In this document: positions 25,871 through 32,154 of the stretch, in pieces
How the letters are laid out: each line of letters opens with the position of its first letter
Numbering within the stretch: the first letter of the stretch is position 1
Source: JADLEX01 sp964586775
GTDB lineage: Bacteria; Lernaellota; Lernaellaia; JACKCT01
Length of the DNA: 32,154 nucleotides
NCBI GenBank assembly: GCA_964586775.1
Contig: CAZPJD010000099.1
Span: 1-32,154 of the forward strand
Reading direction: 5' to 3'
The notes under the pieces: generated by a model
Seen by the model: only the letters and a program-made list of their open reading frames with translations
Told to the model about the DNA's origin: nothing
The model's database searches: none
Made by a program: the position numbers and the translations under genes

Positions 25871-28036
25871 TCAGCAGCCGCAGCCGCCCTCGTCGCTGGA
25901 GTCGGAGCCTTTTTCGTCGCCGCCCTTGTCGAGGCCATCATCGTCGCCCGACGCGTCGTCGTCGTCATCGGCGGGCAGGTCGTCGTCGTCGGCCGCATCG
26001 TCGTCGCCAGGGTTGAAGGGCACGCCGGGCCCCTCGAACTCGTCCCCGACCGTCAGCGGCATCGACTGCGGAATCAAATTCTGGCCGGTGATGACGAGCT
26101 GGAGCTCGGCCTTGTCCTCGACCGGCGCGAACATGGCGATGGGCGCGACGCCCGACGCATCGGTGAAGCCCACGCCGACCGGCATGCCGCCCTGCGTGAC
26201 GCCGACCATCGCGGGGCGGGTCGTGTCGATGGTGACCACGAGGTCCGACTCGTCGACGCCGATCGCGCCGTCGAGCGCGACCGTGGGCGTTTCGGGGACG
26301 CGCGTCAGCACCATCTGCTCGGGATCGCCCATGATGTTGTACATCTCGAGGTAACGGCGCGAGAGGCCATCGCCGTTGTAGTGCTCCCACACGCCGAGCT
26401 TGCCGTAGTCGGTCATGCCCGCGATCCAGGGCAGAGGCGCCATGCGGTCGCCGCCGCCGAAGAGGGCGTCGTACATGACGCGCTCCAGAATGTCGTCCTC
26501 ATCCCAGTAGCTGTTGACCGAGCTCGCCCACATGGCGACCGCGCCGCCCGCCTCGCGCACCCACGTTTCGGAAAACGCCTCGGCGTAGCTGTAATCGCCG
26601 GTGACGCACGCGAACGAGAACACGATGGGGTAGGCGGTGTTGACCAGGCCGCGCACGTCGTTTTGATCGACGACGGGTCCGTCGGCCCAGCTCGTCACGC
26701 CGCCGTGGCCCGAATAGGTGACGAGCGCCGCGCCCGCGTTCACGGCCGTCAGCACCTGCATCGTGGTCGCGCCGTCGTCGGTGTAGAAACGCTGGCTCGC
26801 GTAGCCCTCGGGGTCCATGTAGGTGCCGATGACGTACTCGTGCGTGCCCTCGCTGATGTCGTGGTTGTCTTCGGACGCGAGGAAGAGTGCCGTCTGCACC
26901 CAGTCGGTGGAGGCGAAGTCCGCGCGCTCATTGGCGAGCGTCTTCGCAACCATGTTCGTAAGCTGTTCTTCGGTTCGCGCGGGGAAGCGGCCGACGCCGA
27001 TGTCGGGGAAGAGGTCCGCGTCGTCCATGAGCTGGTAATACAGATCCGACGTCGGGCTCGATCCACCCTGGCCGATGAAAAACGGCACGGTGTCGGTGTC
27101 GCCGAGCAGCAGCACGTAGGCCGGAACGCGCTCCCACGTCGCGTAGGCGTTCAGGATCGTGTCGAGGATGCCCTGCGCGGTCCCGCCCGCGTCGGCGACG
27201 GTCATGAAGACGACGTCATAGCCCTTCAGTCGCTTCCACGCGACGAACTCCTGAAATGTCTCCGTGTCGTAGAGGGCCTGCGTGCCGATGATGAGGTAGG
27301 ACGACGGGCCGTACTCGGACGCGGGCTTCGACCGCCAAGCGGGCGGCGTGGCCGCGAGCCGCGCGAAGATCGCGTCGGTGCGGGGATCGGCGTAGCGGGC
27401 GCGTACGGCGCGCGTGGCCTCGGCATCGGCGCCGGGGAAGGTCAGATCGACGTCGATCCGCGTCGCCACGCGCACGGTTCCCTCGGCGGGGTTGTACGCC
27501 ACGGGGCGCAGCGTCAGCCACGCCACCCGGCGGCCGCGCAGGCGGCCGATCTCGCCGAGCTCGGCGATTGGGGCGGCGGTGGCGGAATCGGCGGCGTAGG
27601 CGGCCGCGTCGTAGGCGAATTCAGTGGCCTCGCGCGCGCCGGGCAGCTTCACCACGGGCGGCTGGACGGGCATGATCTCGAGCGCGCCCGCGATCTCGGC
27701 GAGGGACAGCTCCACCTCGTCGCGCGCCTCGGCGCGAAGCGCGACGTTTGCGCCCTCGGGGATCTCGATCAGGCGACGCACCTCGGGCAGGCGCGGGCGG
27801 CCGATTTCGGTGGTGACGCCGCTGCCGTCGAGTTCGATCTCGGCGAACGCGCCCAGGGCCGTCGGAACTGTGCCCACGTTCAGGGCGTCGATCCGCGCGG
27901 CAATCGTCATCGCGGTGGGCGATTCGGCGGCGATCTCGACGCGCACCGCGGCGGCCTCGTCGGCCGACGCGCCGATCGCGATCACCAGCGCCGTGAAAAC
28001 GAGCAGGAAGACCAAAGAGCCCTTGCGTCCGCGCAT
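25871..28036 (-). CDS. Secreted gingipain-type C25 cysteine peptidase with Asp-rich Cys-Gly-Cys tail
   Basis: A 721-residue exported protease. The Sec signal peptide runs KGSLVFLLVFTALVIAIGASA. A propeptide-like N domain (about 30-235) is followed by the C25 catalytic domain: GPSSYLIIG, YVLLLGDTDTVPFF, SDLYYQLMDDADLFPDIGVGRFPA, the catalytic His in YSGHGG (about 444) and the catalytic Cys in FACVTGD (about 477). An Ig-like beta domain follows, then a tail of Asp runs ending in EGGCGC at the stop codon. There is no C-terminal membrane helix or Arg cluster, so this is not a standard MYXO-CTERM tag. I chose ATG 28036 (GAGG six bases upstream) over an upstream TTG at 28075. The 297 bp upstream to the next gene holds only weak promoter-like matches. 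Confidence 0.9.
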   Translation of the reverse strand: MRGRKGSLVFLLVFTALVIAIGASADEAAAVRVEIAAESPTAMTIAARIDALNVGTVPTALGAFAEIELDGSGVTTEIGRPRLPEVRRLIEIPEGANVALRAEARDEVELSLAEIAGALEIMPVQPPVVKLPGAREATEFAYDAAAYAADSATAAPIAELGEIGRLRGRRVAWLTLRPVAYNPAEGTVRVATRIDVDLTFPGADAEATRAVRARYADPRTDAIFARLAATPPAWRSKPASEYGPSSYLIIGTQALYDTETFQEFVAWKRLKGYDVVFMTVADAGGTAQGILDTILNAYATWERVPAYVLLLGDTDTVPFFIGQGGSSPTSDLYYQLMDDADLFPDIGVGRFPARTEEQLTNMVAKTLANERADFASTDWVQTALFLASEDNHDISEGTHEYVIGTYMDPEGYASQRFYTDDGATTMQVLTAVNAGAALVTYSGHGGVTSWADGPVVDQNDVRGLVNTAYPIVFSFACVTGDYSYAEAFSETWVREAGGAVAMWASSVNSYWDEDDILERVMYDALFGGGDRMAPLPWIAGMTDYGKLGVWEHYNGDGLSRRYLEMYNIMGDPEQMVLTRVPETPTVALDGAIGVDESDLVVTIDTTRPAMVGVTQGGMPVGVGFTDASGVAPIAMFAPVEDKAELQLVITGQNLIPQSMPLTVGDEFEGPGVPFNPGDDDAADDDDLPADDDDDASGDDDGLDKGGDEKGSDSSDEGGCGC

Positions 28037-28333
28037 GCCGCACCTCACCGACCGAACGGAATGTTCCGCCGCCAACGTTTCGCTTAGCTCTTGTGGCCAA
28101 AAAGTTCAAGTTCCGGTGCGTGCCGCCGATAACACCTTTGACGGACGATACGAGAAACTCGCGGGGACCGCGACTTCAGCGTACGGCCGGAAGGAATCGG
28201 ACGAGTCTCACCAAAGCTCGGCTGTTTCGACCCTTCCACCGGCGCTTGACGGTTGCGGTCTTCGTCTTTTTGTCGCGTGGTCCACGTCTTTTTGCGCGGC
28301 TCGGCTTGTCGAGCGACGCGCGACGAGCCCCCC

Positions 28334-29743
28334 TCACAACTCCGGCGTGCACCCCGGCTCACCATCCCACACGCAGTGGATGAGCGTCAGATCCGCCATG
28401 GGGTCATCATCCACATGGACACGCGCCGCGACCACGAAGCCGCCAGCGCCAAACGGGGCCATGCGGTAGCCCGCGTCGAAACTCGTCGCGTCGTGTCCGA
28501 GAATTTGCAGATCCGCGAGGCGGTCGCCATTCGATCGGAAAACCGCCGCATCGAGCGAGTGCGTCTCGGCGTCGTCGGCTCCGTAGGTAGTCGTGTACCA
28601 GAGGGCTAGAAATGTCTCGTCGTCCAACGCCGTCACGGTCACCGGGCCGTTTCCGTCGAACGAATCGCTCAGCACGGCGGATTCGGTCCACGTGGGCGCA
28701 AGTTCCGTGGAGAGCAGATCGGCGTAGGCGACGGATGAACCTTCGGATCCTGTGCTCCATCCGAACGCCACGCCGGATGCCACACGCGCGACCGACGGAA
28801 ACGCCGACGATCCCAACGATGCGACATCGGGTTCCATCGGACCGATCACCACATTCCCATTGTGGTCGATGGATGCTACCCAAACGGCTGCGGGGTCCGA
28901 TGGCTCGTCTTTCCTATCGTTGTCGTCGCCGACGGTCGTGGTGATTCCCGACCACGTCACCACGAAGTCGCCGGAGGGCGATGCGGCGGCCCGGGGGGAT
29001 TGCCACGACAACGCGTGTACGGACGCAATCTCGAAAACATCCGACATGGCGTTGCCCGACGCATCGAGCACGCGACCGGAGAGTTGATGATCCTCCGAGG
29101 CACCCGTCCGCGCACCCCAGGCAATGAGCGTGTCGCCGGTCGCCGGATCGACCGCGACGGCGGGATCGGCGTCGGGATCGACCACATCCGCGATCTCAAC
29201 GATCGGCGTCGTTGGCTGCGCTTCGCCGTCGAACCAACGCGCCGCGATGTGTAGTGACGCGTCCGATCGAGCGAGGTAGGCGATCACGAATCCGCCATCC
29301 GGTGTCGCGGCCACTTCCGGCGCCGAAGCTTCGGCAGGATTGGCAATGTCGTCCTGGATGTCGACGGGTCCATATTGGCCGGTCGCGTCCGCCGCGCAGA
29401 TTCGGACGACAACGCGCAAGTCGAAAGAGACACGCTCCGTCCAGACGAGGGCGATCGAGCCGTCCGCGAGGGCCGCGATGTCCGCGTCGCCGATGACGCG
29501 CCCCTCGACCAGCGGCTCAATCTCCGGCCCGCACGGCGGGGGCGGCACGGTGTCGTCGTCATCGTCAACGTCGTCGTCGTCAACGTCGTCGTGCGCGTCG
29601 TCGTCGTCCTGATCGTCATCGTTGATGGTGTTGTCGGCACGGTCGTCGCCGTTCTCCGATTCCGATGAACACGCCGCGATCACTGCCAGTGTGGCGACGA
29701 GAATCGCCACGAGGGAAATCGACATGAGGTCCATTGGTTTCAT
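28334..29743 (-). CDS. Lipoprotein with poly-Asp linker and propeller-like repeats
   Basis: A 469-residue lipoprotein. Lipobox VIAAC places the lipidated Cys at 25, with Ser at +2, suiting outer-membrane sorting by E. coli rules. Residues 33-65 are Asp-rich with DDVDDDDVDDDDDT and then PPPP. The rest is beta-strand with recurring blocks of ADGSIALVWTERV, PDGGFVIAYLARS, TGDTLIAWGAR, SGDFVVTWSG and GAGGFVVAARV, spaced about 40-60 residues apart, as in beta-propellers of the bacterial secreted type. No catalytic motif is seen; binding or scaffolding is likely. ATG 29743 has GGAG seven bases upstream and is preferred over the frame start at 29821, whose extra residues are basic and unlike a signal peptide. 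Confidence 0.75.
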   Translation of the reverse strand: MKPMDLMSISLVAILVATLAVIAACSSESENGDDRADNTINDDDQDDDDAHDDVDDDDVDDDDDTVPPPPCGPEIEPLVEGRVIGDADIAALADGSIALVWTERVSFDLRVVVRICAADATGQYGPVDIQDDIANPAEASAPEVAATPDGGFVIAYLARSDASLHIAARWFDGEAQPTTPIVEIADVVDPDADPAVAVDPATGDTLIAWGARTGASEDHQLSGRVLDASGNAMSDVFEIASVHALSWQSPRAAASPSGDFVVTWSGITTTVGDDNDRKDEPSDPAAVWVASIDHNGNVVIGPMEPDVASLGSSAFPSVARVASGVAFGWSTGSEGSSVAYADLLSTELAPTWTESAVLSDSFDGNGPVTVTALDDETFLALWYTTTYGADDAETHSLDAAVFRSNGDRLADLQILGHDATSFDAGYRMAPFGAGGFVVAARVHVDDDPMADLTLIHCVWDGEPGCTPEL

Positions 29744-29916
29744 TTTGACACTCCGTCGCAGGCGTCGCAGTCCCAGGCGCGAATGTCGTCGCGCAGGCAC
29801 ATGCGAACCCACAGGCCCCAATTTTCAGCAATGCATTTCAAACACAGTCGGACGAATGGAACCCGGAACCATCGAATCCATCAAAGAGCGGCAGTCGAAA
29901 GACAAACCACGTCGGC

Positions 29917-29922
29917 ATTATA
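29917..29922 (-). promoter_or_regulatory. Candidate -10 box upstream of the lipoprotein gene
   Basis: The minus strand has a perfect TATAAT that overlaps the proA stop codon. No good -35 lies 16-19 bp upstream. It would give a leader of about 165 nt to the ATG at 29743, in which I see no conserved structure. Confidence 0.35.
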
Positions 29923-31186
29923 CCCTAGTCTGCCCGTCCCCGAACACGATGAACTTTTGCGTCGTGAGCCCCTCGAGGCCCATGGGTCCATAGGCGTGCA
30001 TCTTCGAGGTCGAGATACCGATCTCCGCGCCGAGCCCGAGCTGATGCCCGTCGGCGAAGCGCGTGGACGCATTGACGAGCACGGTGGACGAATCGACGCG
30101 GCGCAAAAACTCCATGGCGCGCGTGTGATGGGCGGTGACGATGGCCTCGGTGTGGCCGGAGCCGTAGAGGCGGATGTGGCGGATGGCCTCGTCCATGTCG
30201 GGCACGACGCGCATCGAGACGATCAGGTCCAGGTACTCGGTGGACCAATCCTCGTCGGTCGCGGCCGCGGCGGCGGGATAGAGCGCGCGCGTCCGGTCGC
30301 AGCCGCGAATCTCGACACCTGCTTCCGCCAGCGCACCGCAGACGCGCGGAAGCAGATCTGCGGCGACGGCCTCGTGGAACAGGATCGTTTCGAGCGCGTT
30401 GCACACGCCGGGCCGCTGCACCTTGCCGTTGATCGCGAGATCGACGGCGACCTTCGCGTCGGCCCACTCGTCGACATACAGGTGGCACACGCCCTTGTAG
30501 TGTTTGAGCACGGGCACGCGGGCGTTTTCGGTGACGAAGCGGATCAGCCCCTCGCCGCCGCGCGGGATGGCGAGATCGATGGCGTCCTCGATCTGCACGA
30601 GCCAGGCGATCGAGTCGCGCCCGGTGTCGTTGATGACGGTGACGGCCTGCGCGGGAAGCCCTACGTCCGCGACGGCGCGCGACAACACCTCGCCGATGAT
30701 CGCGTTGCTGTGCGCTGCATCGGACCCGCCGCGCAGCACCACCGCGTTGCCCGACTTGAGGCAGAGCGCGGCGGCGTCGGCGGCCACGCCCGGGCGCGCC
30801 TCGTAGATGATGGCGATGACGCCGAGTGGAATGCGCATCCGCCCGACGAGCAGGCCGTTGGGGCGGCGGCGAAGCTGCGAGATTTCGCCGACGGGATCGG
30901 GCAGGGCGGCGACCTCGAGCACGCCGTCGGCGATCGCTTGCACACGCGCCTCGGTGAGCGCGAGGCGGTCGATCATCGCCGCGGAAAGCCCGGCCGCGCG
31001 GGCCGCATCCACGTCGCGGGCGTTGGCCGCGAGAATCTCGCCGCGGCGCTCGACGAGCCCGCGCGCCATGGCGCGCAGCGCCGCGTTCTTGCGTTCGGAT
31101 TCGGCGATGGCGACCAGCGCCGCCGCGTCGCGGGCCATACGCGCCGCGTGTTCGATCGCCGCGCGGCGTTGTTCGTTATCCGTCAT
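29918..31186 (-). CDS. proA: Gamma-glutamyl phosphate reductase
   Basis: The 422-residue cytosolic enzyme reduces gamma-glutamyl phosphate to glutamate semialdehyde with NADPH, the second step of proline synthesis. Family motifs are PLGVIAIIYEARPGVAADAAALCLKSGNAVVLRGGSD, INDTGRD, IPRGGEGLI, the active-site Cys in QRPGVCNALETILFH, and TRFADGHQLGLGAEIGISTSKMHAYGPMGLEGL. Length matches the family (~417). Its ATG overlaps the proB stop (ATGA), so the two are coupled in the usual proBA operon. Confidence 0.97.
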   Translation of the reverse strand: MTDNEQRRAAIEHAARMARDAAALVAIAESERKNAALRAMARGLVERRGEILAANARDVDAARAAGLSAAMIDRLALTEARVQAIADGVLEVAALPDPVGEISQLRRRPNGLLVGRMRIPLGVIAIIYEARPGVAADAAALCLKSGNAVVLRGGSDAAHSNAIIGEVLSRAVADVGLPAQAVTVINDTGRDSIAWLVQIEDAIDLAIPRGGEGLIRFVTENARVPVLKHYKGVCHLYVDEWADAKVAVDLAINGKVQRPGVCNALETILFHEAVAADLLPRVCGALAEAGVEIRGCDRTRALYPAAAAATDEDWSTEYLDLIVSMRVVPDMDEAIRHIRLYGSGHTEAIVTAHHTRAMEFLRRVDSSTVLVNASTRFADGHQLGLGAEIGISTSKMHAYGPMGLEGLTTQKFIVFGDGQTRV

Positions 31187-32154
31187 GGCGTCTCCAGCAG
31201 CGTCATGTCGTCGCGATGGACGACCTCGTCCTTGAGCTTGAAGCCGAGCGCGTCGGCGATGGCGTCGGTGCGCCGCCCGCGAATCGCGCGGATCTCGTCC
31301 GCGGCATAGGTCGCCAGCCCGCGCGCGATGGCGCGGCCGGCCGCGTCGCGCACCTCGACCACGCCGCCGCGATCGAAGTCGCCGACGACATCGACGACGC
31401 CGCCGGGCAGCAAACTCTTGCCGCGCTCGCACAGCGCGACCGCCGCGCCCGCGTCCACCACCAGCACGCCCTCGGGCTGATCCTGAAACAACAACCAGCG
31501 CTTGCGCGCGCGCAGCGGCGATTCGCGCGGCTCGAAGATCGTCCCGACCGATTCGCCGGCCAGCACGCGGGTGAGCGTGCCGGGCGTCTTGCCGCTCGCG
31601 ATCACCGTCACCGCGCCGGCCTTTGCGGCGAGCCGCGCCGCCGCGACCTTGGTGCCCATCCCACCGAGGCCCACGCCCGAGCCGCTGTCGCCCGCGCGAA
31701 AGTCGCGGCCGTCGTCGTCGAGGGCGACCATGTCGATCAGCCGCGCGTCGGGATTCGTTCGCGGGTCGGCGGAATAAAGCCCGTCGCAATCGGTGAGCAG
31801 CACCAGCAGGTCGGCGTCCATCGCGCCCGCCACGATGGCCGAGAGGTTGTCGTTGTCGCCGAGCTGGATCTCCTCGCTCGCCACGCTGTCGTTTTCGTTG
31901 ACGATGGGGATCACGCCCAGGTCGAGCAGTTGACGCAGCGTGTGGCGCGCGGCGATGAACCGGCTTCGCACCGAGACGATGTCGCGCGTGACAAGGATCT
32001 GGCCGACCGCAAGACCGTGCCCGTCGAAGATGCTCTGCCAAAAACGCATGATCTCGACCTGGCCCACGGCGGCGATGGCCTGCTTGAGCGCGACGTCGAG
32101 CTCGCCCGGCGACGCCGCGGCGATGCCGAGCTTGCGCCGTCCGGCGAGCACCGC
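31183..32154 (-). CDS. proB: Glutamate 5-kinase, N-terminus outside window
   Basis: The enzyme phosphorylates glutamate at the gamma-carboxyl with ATP, the first and usually proline-inhibited step of proline synthesis. The visible part starts within the N-terminal SSGAVLAG-like motif (AVLAGRRKLG) and contains VNENDSVA, FGDND-type LGDNDNLSAIVA, LLTDCDGLYSADPR, and GLGGMGTKVAAARLAA. The C-terminal ~75 residues form a PUA domain (GKSLLPGGVVDVVGDFDRG...), present in the longer ProB class. A start at the GTG near 32151 is internal, since the frame runs off the edge. Confidence 0.95.
   Translation of the reverse strand, partial: AVLAGRRKLGIAAASPGELDVALKQAIAAVGQVEIMRFWQSIFDGHGLAVGQILVTRDIVSVRSRFIAARHTLRQLLDLGVIPIVNENDSVASEEIQLGDNDNLSAIVAGAMDADLLVLLTDCDGLYSADPRTNPDARLIDMVALDDDGRDFRAGDSGSGVGLGGMGTKVAAARLAAKAGAVTVIASGKTPGTLTRVLAGESVGTIFEPRESPLRARKRWLLFQDQPEGVLVVDAGAAVALCERGKSLLPGGVVDVVGDFDRGGVVEVRDAAGRAIARGLATYAADEIRAIRGRRTDAIADALGFKLKDEVVHRDDMTLLETP

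Noticed and set aside
28265..28300. Two copies of CGTCTTTTTG about 21 bp apart between the C25 peptidase and the third lipoprotein
   Set aside because: Only 10 bases, just two copies, and no stem or promoter context; probably chance. It also does not form a terminator on the minus strand.
29616..29831. Possible small minus-strand gene of 71 residues upstream of the third lipoprotein
   Set aside because: It overlaps the lipoprotein start in another frame, has no ribosome site, and its composition is not protein-like.

Overview
The window is high-GC bacterial chromosome with densely packed genes on both strands. Several exported proteins carry lipobox or Sec signal peptides, and there are periplasm-type thioredoxin and NnrS proteins, so the host is most likely Gram-negative. 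Three lipoproteins carry long aspartate runs just after the lipobox or between domains. Together with a gingipain-type C25 peptidase ending in an Asp-rich Cys-Gly-Cys tail, this resembles poorly characterised lineages once placed with the Deltaproteobacteria (Myxococcota- or Lernaellota-like). That placement is an inference from style, not from a marker gene.

Left edge (1-910): the 3' end of an IS3-family transposase and its probable right terminus abut a tyrosine recombinase that has lost its N-terminal part. The recombinase runs into the 3' end of a tRNA-Pro(CGG) gene on the other strand. This looks like the edge of a decayed integrative element at a tRNA site, later hit by an insertion sequence. 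From 966 to 5387 the minus strand carries rpe, a soluble PAS hybrid histidine kinase and a NYN-LOTUS putative RNase.

Plus-strand block (5564-17305): a thioredoxin-fold lipoprotein with a poly-Asp linker and serC come first. A tightly packed run follows: an unknown protein, a Thr-rich single-pass membrane protein, a ClpX-like ATPase lacking the zinc-binding domain, a GNAT acetyltransferase, a metallophosphoesterase, a radical SAM protein, a GT4-zinc ribbon-methyltransferase fusion and a secreted protein. Most junctions are 1-4 bp overlaps, so this is probably one transcription unit. A second Asp-rich lipoprotein with a propeller-like domain closes the block.

Right half (17351-32154): an exported oligoendopeptidase F (minus); a GT39-like membrane glycosyltransferase, asnA, a helical-repeat protein of unknown role and nnrS (plus), the last with a perfect FNR/NNR-type palindrome upstream; then on the minus strand a GT4 glycosyltransferase, the C25 peptidase, a third Asp-rich lipoprotein and proBA (proB cut by the window edge).

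The most unusual items are the ZBD-less ClpX-like gene and its translationally coupled operon, the three-part glycosyltransferase-methyltransferase fusion next to a radical SAM enzyme, the recurring poly-Asp linkers in exported proteins, and the Cys-Gly-Cys tail of the C25 peptidase. No CRISPR array, rRNA or obvious defence island is visible.
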